Shown here piece after piece: positions 22,995 through 33,752 of a stretch of 64,000 nucleotides of DNA (its first letter is position 1; each line of letters opens with the position of its first letter). Under the pieces are notes generated by a model, which saw only the letters and a program-made list of their open reading frames with translations, was not told the DNA's origin and ran no database searches. The stretch comes from Lactarius indigo. Lineage: Eukaryota; Basidiomycota; Agaricomycetes; Russulales; Russulaceae. Location of the stretch: positions 1,860,001 to 1,924,000 of the forward strand of contig JAFKAC010000002.1 of NCBI GenBank assembly GCA_025766275.1. The letters run 5' to 3'. The position numbers were made by a program, and so were the translations under genes.

Positions 22995-24244
22995 TTAATT
23001 GCTGGACAGCGTCTTCATGATGTCATGAGTGTGGTGTCTCACACAGAGCAGCATATGCTCACCTTGGTACGACACGCTCGCGTCAACACCTCTTTTGAGG
23101 TGGGCCCACATCTGTTGGAGTTTGTTGGCACTCCATTTGTTCCAACACTCATCAATCAGCTCGCTCCATTGAATAGCATCTTCCAAGTCTAGGCCCAACC
23201 TTGCAATTCTGGAAATGCATGGTTAGCTCAAGTCAGAGATAGTCAAATGGACAAACCTCTGGACAAGCTCTTTTGAATCACCTTCACACCAGCGGACCCT
23301 CTTCAGTGTCAGAGACAGAGAATTGCACCTGGCAAGGCGTAAAAGGATCCTACGCTCATTAACACACTAACTTACCACTTATTCCTGCATTGATCCAGCA
23401 TCCAACTGCTATCCATCCGCTCCAATACTTCTTTCCAGTGCTTAGATTCCATTCTGGGTGCCTTGTTGAGATCTTGCATGATTTGGATGAGGTGAGCCTC
23501 TTTGCTTGGAGACCATTGACCTACGCAAGCATCAGTGAATACTATGCCGGTTAGATAGATATTATTGTGAGTACCTTGGCACTGTGTGCCTTGGTGTGCC
23601 AATTTTCTCTGGTATCTGTCATGGCAGGCATGCACAGATCGGAGCATATTGTCACTGATTTGGCCCCAACTCAAGCCTTGCTCAACAAACCTATATTAGC
23701 TGTGAGCAGAGGTAAAAAATATGTACAGGTAGGTCACTCACACCATCAGTCTTGAATCTTTGGCTTTCTTCCAGCTCCCCTTGCCTCAGCTGGGGTGGTA
23801 CAGTCACTGGACATGGTCATATACCAAGTGGACGTGCCTCCCAGGTAATGTACACACTGGGTAATGGTGTTATTGAGGTGCGTGTAGGAGCAGTAGTGAG
23901 TGAACACACCGATATTCTCCCAAAAACCATCCTGCCTGGTTGACCCAAATATGAGATCTTCCATGTCTACTTGGCTGATCCTGGCACGCTATGATAACCA
24001 TAAGACATTGAGAGGGGGCAATCACCAGGTTTACCTCTCGGTACTTGCAAACAGCACCTCTAGTGCAGTCTGATTCCACCTGAGTGAAATGACCTTCATG
24101 GCATAGCACTCCTAAGTTATAAATGAGCGAGAGGGCTGGTGTGATAACTCAATGACTCACCGTGTTGATTAAATTCCTCTGCAGTCCACCATTTGGTGGC
24201 AAGCATTTCGGCATGTTTGTCAGACAGAGGGGATGTGTTGGCCA
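22995..24244 (-). pseudogene. TTF1/Reb1-like Myb-domain protein, gene or relic
   Basis: Likely a DNA-binding protein with several Myb/SANT repeats. The ATG at 24244 opens MANTSPLSDKHAEML; downstream exons encode LCHEGHFTQVESD (near 24100), MEDLIFGSTRQDGFWENI (near 23960), DNMLRSVHACHDRYQRKL then, across an intron with GTAC...GTAG ends, GQWSPSKEAHLIQIMQDLN and W..VLERM...QCRNKW (23674-23372), and a last repeat DAIQWSELIDECWNKW (23198-22995). The order of R.S....CHDRYQ, WSPSKE and QCRNKW matches fungal TTF1/Reb1-type proteins as I know them. Introns are of about 50 nt. Integrity cannot be confirmed: frames change between exons and some exon borders are unclear. A shared promoter/first-exon cassette (24287-24715) lies immediately upstream and may supply its 5' end. 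Confidence 0.55.
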
Positions 24245-24286
24245 TTATTGAGGTGTGATGCAAGTCCACTAGATGATATACCCAGA

Positions 24287-24715
24287 TTAGCCTCTCATCA
24301 GGTGGCAGCCACTTACCTCAAATAGAAGCACATAGAGCCACCTCATTGTGGGGTGCTTCCCAGACCTAGCTTTGTCCACGTAAACAGATTGTTGCATCAC
24401 TTGTGTTGGTGTGACCACACACACATCTGTGGGGTTTACTGAGATATGGATTGGCCACTCATTCGTTGTACAATGACAATGCACTTTAGTTCTTTTTTTT
24501 TTAATTTTTAATACTGTTTCTACCATCACTAGCTACAAGTACAAATAAAGCAAGACTTGAATTGGAGATGAGTGGAAAGTTGCACAAAGTGAAAAGTTGA
24601 GAGAGATGGGGGAAAAGAGTGTTTGGAAGTGGCCAGGAATGTTAATATACTTGGCCACTCCACTCCCATCCCAAATGACATGTGCCTCTATTCGGGGCCA
24701 TCCATATAACACTGT
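24287..24715 (-). repeat. Promoter plus first-exon cassette Y, copy 1
   Basis: About 430 bp nearly identical to 33310-33752 in inverted orientation. In minus direction it holds the promoter-like cassette (24598-24686), then a coding exon (from 24529, EWPIHISVNPTDVCVVTP and MRWLYVLLFE) and a GTAAG donor with an intron ending in CTAG. Here it leads into the Myb-type gene; copy 2 leads into an Spt5-like gene. Confidence 0.75.
24598..24686 (-). promoter_or_regulatory. Dispersed promoter-like cassette, copy b
   Basis: Core GTATATTAACATTCC with flanking GGGATGGGAGTGGAGTGGCC and GGCCACTTCCAAACACTC on the minus strand. Lies upstream of the Y exon and the Myb-type gene. Confidence 0.6.
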
Positions 24716-24719
24716 GGTC

Positions 24720-25230
24720 ATTTTAGGATGTTAAGTTGATTTTATGAGAGAATTATTTCAAAAAAGTCTCAAATATACTCTTGTGATCCAATGTGAACTT
24801 ATTTACAATGTGATCACCAATATAGCAAAAATATTGTGACCAGATACATTATGACTTCATTTACAATATAATCACCCATGAGCTCCTTGTGGGCTCAGCA
24901 CTTTTATTGATAATATTTTTGAGTTAGTACCTTCATATTTTCGCCTGTCTGATCTGCATATGTTACTGCCATGGCCCCTTGCTTTAGTTGCCACATTGCT
25001 CTATCAATAATCACCCTGCCCACAAGCTGGAGCTCCTTGTCCCTATCTCTCAATTTTGTGTTGAGGACATTCAAACTCTCCTTGAGCAGATGGACGCCTT
25101 CTCTGTGTCTTCCCCACCACCATTGTCACTTGTGGCCTTGCCAAGGTACCTGGCCTCTCTACCTTGTGTTGGATACCTGCTGACTTTGTGTCTCTCCATC
25201 AAGTACAGAAGACTGTGACGTGCTTCGACT
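24720..25230. other. AT-rich spacer and 5' part of the JmjC relic
   Basis: 24720-24960 is AT-rich with no gene. 24988-25215 has a plus-strand frame (EDIQTLLEQMDAFSVSS) that may be the N-terminal part of the JmjC gene downstream, but it ends in a stop. Confidence 0.4.
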
Positions 25231-25231
25231 G

Positions 25232-26671
25232 CGGTAATGGAAGCTCAGTTCTAGAGAATTTGCCATTTCCTGGGCCAACAGTGTGCCAGTCATCTGCAAA
25301 GGCATCTTGTCAATGAAGCAAATCTTTCTTACTCCAGCATATTTTATGCAGACATTTGGAGACAAGGAGATTGACATCATTGATTGTGAGTCAGGGAAGT
25401 TTGAGGAAGGCACACTCAAGGACATCTTGAGATTGTACGACACCCACCGAGAGCCACATGATCGAGTCTTGAAGGTTAAGGTTCATTCCTCATTGCCTTA
25501 TATCACCAAAATGGGGTCCACCATTGGTGGGGTTGTCAGGACTGGCCATCTCAAGACACTTTTAGAGGCAGCAAATTTGCCAAAATATATGAAGAATTTA
25601 AAGATTGCTTGCCATTTCCCTGCTTAACTTGTCTCAACGGCAGAGACAATTTGGCTGCACATTTTCCAGATGATGCGGGCTTGCCACCAGACCTAGGTAA
25701 CAGTGGAGCTACCTGTTCATACTCGATGGCTAAATGTAACAATGGTGGTCTAGGCCCTAAGGTTTACTTTGGGCTCACAGCTAAGCAGGATGACAATGGA
25801 TCAATGTGACTCCATTGTGACCTCACTGACATGGTCAATGTCTGTGTGTTTGCTGCTCAACAGAGCGATGGATTGCCTGGGGGTGCCTGATGGGACATCT
25901 TTTCACCTCAGGATACAACATGGCTCAGACAAATCCTCTCTGTGCATACTGAGCCCGAGGGCCCTGTCCTCGCCCAAAGCACGTATCTTACCCCTGCCCG
26001 ATTGTGTGAGCTGGAACTTAGCCATGGCATCAAGGCGTACACATTCTTCCAACATGAAGGAGATGCAGTCTTCATCCCTGCAGGATGTGCTCATCAGGTA
26101 AGTTGCAGCTTGATGCATGCCATGACTGTCAAAGACGTTGAGAGCATAGGTCAGCAATGTCACAGACACCATTAAGATAGCCTGCAACTTTGTTTGCATT
26201 GAGCACTTGTCAACCACTATCAGGCTCGCATCAGCCTTCCATCAGCATCACATTTCTAAACAGTCTGGGGATGATGTCCTTCAGGTGTACACCACACTTC
26301 TACATGCATGGTGTTCCCTTGTCAAGTTTCACAAATTATATTCGGAACACCCTTACACGGATTTTGAAGGTGTGTGTTGTTCATATCCCAATCAATATTT
26401 CTACCCAAATTCAACAGAATGTGACGGGAATCTTAGCACCTTGGGTGGTGCAGATGCAAACTCGTTTGATGGCATGATAAATGCCAAGATGGACTATGTA
26501 CCTCCCCATGCAGCACCAATTAGTTCCAGTCCATCCTTGTGTACTATGCATGGCTCTGGAAGCCACAGACGTCAGAAGCCTGGACCTCGATGGAATGGAG
26601 AACTCAGCTGCCCTGTTCCCTCTTGCTCAAGGCAGAAATTTGCCCATACCAGGCTGATTGATCACATGTAA
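25232..26671 (+). pseudogene. KDM3/JHDM2-type JmjC-domain protein, pseudogene
   Basis: JmjC proteins are Fe(II)/2-oxoglutarate oxygenases, many of them histone lysine demethylases. Exon pieces: SREFAISWANSVPVICKGI then TPAYFMQTFGDKEIDIIDCE (25250-25390); a segment with NLAAHFPDDAGLPPDLG (25650-25690), an intron, then GPKVYFGLTAKQDDNGS (25757-25805); LHCDLTDMVN with the iron-binding His and Asp (25810-25840); and a segment ending GDAVFIPAGCAHQ with the third metal His (26060-26097), followed by a GTAAGT donor. The 3' exon (26190-26671) continues IACNFVCIEHLSTT as in the family. In-frame TGA codons at 25807 and 25888 stand where family members usually have arginine or another residue, consistent with CGA to TGA decay. 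Frameshifts separate other pieces. Not functional as it stands. Confidence 0.8.
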
Positions 26672-27144
26672 GCCATTGTTCACGTGAATTGCCCCAGCCC
26701 TTGATGCAGTTCCCAGTAACTTTACCCACAAAAAGTATAAGCTGGAGGGCAGCATCTTGAGGCAACTACATGATACAGTTAATTGTTCTTTGGATGAATT
26801 TTCGAAGACAGTTTTGGACCACATTGAAAAACAGCACATTGAGATTGTCACCACAGAGTCGCAGCTCTAATTCATTCACCCCACTTTGTAGTCATAGTCC
26901 TGAGGGTTATGTATTTCCCAGAATTGAACAAATAACACCACACAAGCCTCACACCTCGCCCAAAGTTGGCACTGAATTTTATTCAGTTCCTGTACTTGAT
27001 GTACAAAACCCCAGGTGTGGAAGCAACGAGGGGCATGGGACGAATTGGGTTGACATCTAGACATTCCACATTGTTGCCATCATTTATTTAAGCATTTATC
27101 ACACCAGCACCCGCCCTCATCCATCTTTTATACTGTACTACAGT
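26672..27144. other. No gene recognised
   Basis: Only short frames continuing past the JmjC relic. No repeat or RNA gene was identified. Confidence 0.4.
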
Positions 27145-27525
27145 ATGCCTGATCCAAGGCCTGATCACTCATTTGGATGGGACTACTGAGTCAGATGGTC
27201 ATGCTTAGTCACGGTCCTATTTTGGAAGGTTTGGAACTCCGATCGACTGAAGAGGCTAAGACCACTCGCACACTTCCCTCCACTTTTGGAAAGTAATCAG
27301 CCACTAAATTGGACCTCGACACAGCGTTGGTCAGCAGGCATGACATAGAGCCTTTTTTCTAACTTTGCAACACAACAAGATTTCAACAAAAAAAAAGGTT
27401 CGAGTACATTAAGGTGTAATACTAGACATTGTGTATTTAATGTTGTGAGGATCAAGTCAGAGGTGAGTGAGATAATTGATGTGTTGACTCAGTGGTCCTG
27501 TCCAGATGAGTGATCAGGCATAGCA
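27145..27525. mobile_element. MITE-like unit with inverted arms
   Basis: Arms at about 27146-27193 and 27484-27525 are reverse complements (gactcag..gtcc....atgagtgatcagg). About 290 bp lie between them, with no coding capacity. A further copy of the arm plus neighbouring sequence is at 40925-41015 in inverted orientation to 27145-27235, so this is a repeat family. The target duplication was not resolved. Confidence 0.5.
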
Positions 27526-27529
27526 TATT

Positions 27530-28090
27530 GTTTTGATTTGATGCCCTCCTCATATTCTGATAGCCGTGTAAATTCACTGATCGGTTTCACCTTGACTTTC
27601 ACTGATGGCCCTCACTGCTGAACTAGCGCCCAGTCTGGAGCACGTATGTCCACTGTAGCATAGCAGACCCAAGAGCAAACCAAGAAGTCAAGCAAGAAGT
27701 CATACAAGTACACTAAGTATAGCACATACAAAATGATTACATGTACAGTGCCTTGGCATGAGTGCTATCCTTTCTTGGCTATTAGGTCTACATGCGCATA
27801 TCATAGAGACAAGGGATGCCTCCTGGGGGGCAGGATTATTTTTCATCCCTCCACCTTTCACACTTGCTTCGACAAAATTATTCCCTCCTGCCCACTGTGT
27901 TACATGGATTGTTCCAACTTGTTTGCCACAAACAAACACTTTTGGGTTTGTGTTACCTTGTGGAGATGAAATTTGCCACATCAGGGTGCACCAAGCAAGC
28001 GAGAATTTAAATTTTCACTTTTGCTTCCTGCTACTCCCCTCATCAATGTCTACCTCTACCATCATCTTAGCTTACCTACCTCTTTGTCCC
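27530..28090. other. No gene recognised
   Basis: Short frames on both strands at 27700-28010 overlap and none resembles a known protein. Confidence 0.35.
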
Positions 28091-28093
28091 ACG

Positions 28094-28620
28094 TCCTCAC
28101 CACCTCAACCCAGTGTTCCTCCTGGCCCATAGGCCCCTGAGCTGCGAGCCTCCTCCAGGCCACTAAATGCTCAGGGGAGCTGGTCTCTGTACCACGCATT
28201 CCCAGGGTGTTAGAGGGACTGCTCTCTCTGCCTGTTTGGCAACTTGTAGGCTGTGCCATCTCCTTTTGGAGGTGGTCAATCTGGTGGTCAGTTGGAGACC
28301 TGTTCCCGGGAAGCAGAAGTGAGGGGGAGAGGGGAGTGTGCTACCAATTGTCTCTGGTTCTTCTTCATCCCATGTCCTCACCACCTCTGCCCAATGTCTC
28401 TCCTGGCCCATAGGCCCCTGAGCTGTGAGCCTCCTCCAGGCCACTAAAAGCTCAGGGGAGCCGGTTTTTGTACCACGCATTCCCAGGGTGTTAGAGGGAC
28501 TGCCCCTTCTGCCTATTTGGCAACTTGCAGGCCATGCCATCTCCTTTTGGAGGTGGTTAATCTAGTGGTCAGTTGGAGACCTGTTCCTGGGAAGCGGAAG
28601 TGAGGGAGGGGGGAGAGGGC
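28094..28620. repeat. Imperfect tandem duplication, about 281-bp unit
   Basis: Unit 1 (28094-28374) and unit 2 (28375-28620) share long blocks such as ggcccataggcccctgagct and cattcccagggtgttagagg. Most differences are transitions. No coding role is apparent. Confidence 0.85.
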
Positions 28621-28824
28621 CTGAAGCGTATCCACAGTCTTTGTGCAGTACATGTGGGGTTTGTGTTTCACCCCCCATTCCCATTCTCAACTTCCAGTGT
28701 TGTGCTCTGCCAAAGCTTGCAGTTTATGCTGTGAGCTTGAGCATGTGCATGACATGTAGTGCCTCACCGAAGCTCATGGTTGTGATACTATGCAGCTTGA
28801 GCATGTGTGCTCCTGGTTGTACCC

Positions 28825-28866
28825 CTTTTTCTTTTTCTTTTTCTTTTTCTTTTTCTTTTTCTTTTT
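28825..28866. repeat. (CTTTTT)7 microsatellite
   Basis: Seven perfect hexamers, CTTTTT, on the + strand. The frame through it encodes a Phe-Ser run and is not a real gene. Confidence 0.95.
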
Positions 28867-29126
28867 CCATTTCCTCCTTCACTCTCCCCAGCCCCAGTTC
28901 CTGGCCACTTTAACACTTGGAGAACATTACCGTCATGACTAGTAGCAAATGCACAATATGGGGCTTGACTCCACCAACATTCTTCCTGGCTCTACAATCT
29001 CTGAGCCTCCTCTCACCAACACATGTTTGATGAGGTCGTACACTGTTCATACTTTAACCTATTGGTACTCACATCACTTTTCTAAGGTGCTTGCTCATCT
29101 GGCTTGCACTCTTGAGCATATAGGAC

Positions 29127-29744
29127 TGATGAACAGCATAGACATAACCAATACTCACAGTGACAAAGTAGACTGTGGTGAGATACTGGAGACAGCTGAA
29201 TAGCAGCAGAGGGTTAGGTCAAGCAAGTGAAGCAAGAGGTGTCTGGCACACAACAGTGAGAGAACTGATGTTACAATTGAGAGGAAGAGACATACCTGGC
29301 ACACAACAGTGAGAGAACTGATGTGGACCAGGAGCATACAAGCACTACTACTTATACTATACAGGAGGGTGACACAACTACAAGGTAAGTAACACAGTGT
29401 CACAGAATACAATAGACGCATTGTTCTACACCAGGACAAAGGAGTGTGTGTAAAGGGAACAAGGCGTGCAAGAACAAAGAAAGTCCAGACCAAGATGATA
29501 TCATAGTGACATCATAATAAAGATAAGAACTAAAGGGGAACAAAGGACAGAGTACAATGAAGTGTCCGGAGTGTTCTACATGATGTCATAGTACATGATG
29601 TCATACATGACACAATGATCAGCGCTAGATTGTACAGATCAAAATGTAAGTAGTCTACAAGTCCAATTAATCTAATCTAAAGCAGTCCATGCTGCAAGTC
29701 CGGTCCATACGAGCCGCTAAGTGCGCAAGGGTCACTTATCAACA
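29127..29744 (-). repeat. Solo LTR, family L, copy A
   Basis: 618 bp from TGTTGATAAG to TGTTCATCA in minus orientation, flanked by the perfect 5-bp duplication AGGAC (29122-29126 and 29745-29749). Contains two identical 28-bp units (29243-29270 and 29297-29324). Confidence 0.92.
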
Positions 29745-29952
29745 AGGACATTTTCGTGCATGTCCTGGTAGCACTCCACAACAGGAGCCATCATATTTGT
29801 GGTCCATGTCAATGGTATCCTCACCATGTGAGATTGAGTGCTTCAAAACTGAGCTGACCCCCTGATGGGAAATCTCCAACCTCAGCCCACGGAAATACAC
29901 CCTTGGTATAGGTATCACCTTTAGTGGTGAGAAACGAACCATCTTATTGTCT

Positions 29953-30475
29953 CAGATGGCCCTCATAGACCCTGTTGTTGGAGAGTTTGGCCAGTCCTCA
30001 GCTCATCCAGCAGACACCTCTATAGTCATGGGTTTACAACCGCAACATCCTGACCTGACCACTCCTTGTACCATCAGACATCGCTGACTGGGCATCACAT
30101 ACGCTTTACCACTCTCTAGTTGAAGGCCTCATGTATATCACTGTCACCACCCACCCTGACATACCCTATGCTGTTGGCTACCTGGCCACCTTCTGCAACT
30201 TCTATCAGCCGAAACACTGGTCTGTGGCCATACACGTGGTCTGATATCTCAAAGCAATGTGCTCCATCTGTCTGGAACTTGGTTTAATCAACCTCGGCTA
30301 CTCCAACTCCAACTACACAAATTGCATGAAGACCAGTCGCTCAATTGGGGGCTACTGCTGTGGAGAACTCACTGTCACTCAACAGCAAGGGGTATGGTTG
30401 GAGACGACGGCGGGCAAGATGGAGATGGAGAGAGCATTGAAGGGGGTGAAGAGGAGGCATCTTGGCTCAAAGTAA
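29953..30475 (+). pseudogene. Ty1/copia reverse transcriptase-RNase H fragment
   Basis: The frame around 30120-30360 contains MYITVTTHPDIPYAVGYLAT, the end of the copia RT, then GYSNSNYTNCMKTSRSIGGY, the start of copia RNase H. An in-frame TGA at 30242-30244 and earlier frame changes break it. LTR copy A lies just upstream but is a solo LTR with its own target duplication, so it does not belong to this fragment. Confidence 0.7.
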
Positions 30476-30479
30476 TTAA

Positions 30480-31080
30480 GTGGTGCACACAAGGTGGGAC
30501 ACTCAAAGGAGCTAGGAGGCAAGAGAGGAAGATGTCACAAGTGGACAGTCTGAGGGACTGTCCGATAGATTGCGCTAGCTTATATACTACAGGGGGTGGT
30601 CTGTGCGTATGTTTAGGGCAGGCTTAGGGCCTGTTCACAAGTGCTGCACAATTCTGCAGATTGGAACATTCCAGAGATAACTATTAATACTGTCCAATCA
30701 GAATAATGGTTAAGCATGGTACAACTGCACTGCAGTCGATGATGCCATATTGCACCATAGTAGCGTGACTCTGCAGCAGCTGCGGAACCCATGATTAGTA
30801 CATGTGTTCCCTGGTGACTTGGTTGATTATCTTCATTGATCAATAAACGATCAACTGTTGGTTGATACATGTACACATACACATGTGACTTGAAGAGGCA
30901 GAGTAATCACATGACACGTCACATGATTGTCAGCGAGTGAAATTCAAACTCCGTTTTCGGGTTTCCCCTTTAGGAAGCTGATGACATAAGCCCAGTCCGG
31001 TCTTTAAGCATCCTGAGTCACGACCTGGTTTATAGGTTCGTGACAACTGCTTTCCACTTGGCCACCCAGCAAGTCTCAGA
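30480..31080. other. No gene recognised
   Basis: Short frames only. Unlike its neighbour at 31080, this stretch has no counterpart in element X copy 1. Confidence 0.35.
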
Positions 31081-33020
31081 TCATTGGTGTCATGTAGTAT
31101 GTACCCATTCTCACAGCTCACCTCCCACATGGTCTCACACTCTTCATTGCCATGGCCCTATGTAAGGTGAAGGAGACCACTGGGGCCTGCCTTGGCAAGG
31201 GTACTGTCGTGGTTGTTGCTTGCCTATTTCAACACTGAACGTCAGGCGACCAAAGGACTTGACAAGTGGTCTACATTCGAGCTGCTGATTCATGTTGTTT
31301 TTTTCTCATGTTATTGCTGATATCTCCACACTGACATAAATGCATACAAGTGTTAACCCTTTCCTTCAGCCAACGTCTCACTCACCTTGCACACACACAC
31401 TTTGACTTGTTCATCTCAATGGCAGTTTTCATCCTATGGAATGGTCTCTACAGTGCCCAGAGAATACAACAGACCCTTGTGGAGTGGTGCATTCAGACGC
31501 ACTATGTGAAGAAGAGTCTGGAAATGGAACGTGAAGTTCGTGTTCATAAGGTGAGTTCCTACGCACCTTTAACACCCCAGTACTTGCAATAACCTGCAGG
31601 CCTACAGGCTGGCACGGCAAAAGCGGTGCAGCAGAATGGGGTGGTCATATTACCGTCGACTTCTGTATGCGCACTGGGGTCCATGTGACAACATGCCATG
31701 TGTACTGTACAGAGGCAGCATACAAATGTAAGTTCATCGAATTGTATGTGTATCTATACTGATGTCTATCTGGGAGATAGGCTACTAAGAGAATATGGTG
31801 GCACCGTCGCACAACTACCCACTTTAGAGTAAATATTAGGACATTCCTACTTACTATTTGTGTCTTCTTTTTCCCTTAGACATTTTCTTAGTCTTGGGAA
31901 ACCTGGAACCTGGTAACCTCAATTGCCCCCTCGTCACCGTCCTCCCTGTTACCTCACCCTCATATCACCACTGCTGCTGCCAATGTCCCATCATCGCCTC
32001 TCCATCGCATTACCATCGCCACTGTGATTGGGGTCATGTGGTTCACATTGGCAGATTGCCCCAGCAGTGGTAGCACCAGCAAGCCCCACAAATGGTGAAA
32101 AGGCTAAGTTCTATTCAACATCACTGCAAAGTACTCAAATACCTGTACTCTGTCTCAGCACAAGAGCCAAGGCACAACCGCAGCACGCCAATGTTGATAA
32201 GTGACCCTTGCACACTTAGCGGCTCGTACGGACTGGACTTGCAGCATGGACTGCTTTAGATTAGATATACAGGACTTGTAGATTAGATAATATTTGATCT
32301 GTACAAATCTGGACTTACCATTGCATCATCTATGACATCACTGTACTTCTATGACATCACACATCCGGACTCTGCGTTGTATAACACCTTTGTACTTTCC
32401 TTTGTTCCACACTTAGCTTTATCTTTATTATGATGTCACTATGATATCATTTGCTTCTGGACTCTCCTTATTCTTTCTTCCCTTGTTCTCAGAATGTCCA
32501 CTCCTTTGTCCGTTTATAGAACAATACTTCCTTGTACTACGTGACTTAGTGTTACATCCCTTGTACAGTGTCACTACCAGAAAGTGTATAAGTAGAGTAC
32601 CATGTACGCTCCTGGTCCACATCAGTTCTCACTGCTTGTGTGCCAGGTAAGCCTCTTCTCTCTAATGTAACAACATCAGTTCTCACTGCTTGTGTGCCAG
32701 ACACTCTTGCTTTACCTTGCTTGACTCCTGTTGCTGCTTTCCAGCCACCCAGCCTATCTCACCACAGTCCTCTTAGTCCACTGTGAGTATGCTACCTTTG
32801 TGTGCTGTTCATCAGCCAACCCACAAGTGATAAGCAAATTACTCATTCTCAAATGTGAAGCTGAGGCACAACTCGTATGGGTTAGCGATGGGTCACGTGA
32901 GTTGTGCTCAGTATGCAGATGTGTCTGCCCAGTTCTGTACTATCTATAGGGTATACTGTACAGTAGTTTAAACAATTTTATTCATCATGTGCACTACATA
33001 CTCAAGTACAAGTCTTGGCC
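31080..33020 (+). repeat. Unidentified element X, copy 2, split by a solo LTR
   Basis: Inverted relative of 16860-18520. Translated motifs AYFNTERQATKGLDKW (near 31210) and CRPTGWHGKSGAAEWGGH (near 31600) match copy 1. The sequence is interrupted at 32192-32814 by solo LTR B and resumes, matching copy 1 down to about 33010. Frames are broken. The function is unknown. Confidence 0.6.
32192..32814 (+). repeat. Solo LTR, family L, copy B
   Basis: 623 bp, TGTTGATAAG...TGTTCATCA, flanked by the perfect duplication GCCAA (32187-32191 and 32815-32819). It sits inside element X copy 2. Contains two identical 27-bp units (cagttctcactgcttgtgtg core), the first followed by gtaagc. Confidence 0.93.
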
Positions 33021-33309
33021 AGGTAATTCTGTATTCGTACCAATGTGTACGAGTCGAGAATGAGTGGCTCTTTGGAAATTTCTGACAAGTGCTCATACTT
33101 GCAAGTATTCTCTAGACACACTGGCATAGACACCTCACATACTATCGGTGTGGACACACACTCTACCATGTCACCTTTGTCAATATGATCCTCATTATAT
33201 TGTGTGATATTAGATCTGCGCATGCTAGAGAACATAGGGTATTTATTTTGGGAAGAATACCAGGAAAGTAGTACTGATATTCATGCTCATTTGCCTCACA
33301 CTTGTTTGC

Positions 33310-33752
33310 CTATATGGATGGCCCAGAATAGAGGCATGTGTCATTTGGGACAGGAGTGGAGTGGCCAAGTATATTAACATTCCTGGCCACTTCCAAACAC
33401 TCTTTTCCCCCATCTCTCTCAACTTTTCACTTTGCGCAACTTTCCACTCATCTCCAATTCAAGTCTTGCTTTATTTGTACTTGTAGCTAGTGATGGTAGA
33501 AACAGTATTAAAAAACAAAAAAAGAACTAAAGTGCATTGTCGTCGTACAACGAATGAGTGGCCAATCCATATCTCAGTAAACCCCACAGATGTGTGTGTG
33601 GTCACACCAACACAAGTGACACGACAATCTGTTTACATGGACAAAGCTAGGTCCGGGAAGCACCCCAAAATGAGGTGGCTCTATGTGCTTCTATTTGAGG
33701 TAAGCGGCTGCCACCTGATGAGAGGCTAATCTGGGTATATCATTAGCAGACT
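33310..33752 (+). repeat. Promoter plus first-exon cassette Y, copy 2
   Basis: Nearly identical to 24287-24715 in inverted orientation. Holds promoter-like copy c, the exon from 33493 (RTTNEWPIHISVNPTDVCV, MRWLYVLLFE) and the donor GTAAGC with an intron ending in TTAG near 33744. Similarity fades about 50 bp past the intron. Confidence 0.75.
33334..33424 (+). promoter_or_regulatory. Dispersed promoter-like cassette, copy c
   Basis: catgtgtcatttgggacagg, then ggagtggccaagtatattaa, then ggccacttccaaacactc. The TATA-like core is TATATTAA, about 120 nt before the Y exon ATG. Confidence 0.6.

Noticed and set aside
28641..28913. Phe-Ser-rich small protein
   Set aside because: The frame is produced by the (CTTTTT)7 microsatellite.
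29127..30475. LTR A and the copia fragment as one element
   Set aside because: LTR A has its own perfect target duplication on both sides, so it ends before the fragment.
30930..31130. Minus-strand small protein
   Set aside because: No similarity, no splice context, and it overlaps the start of element X copy 2.
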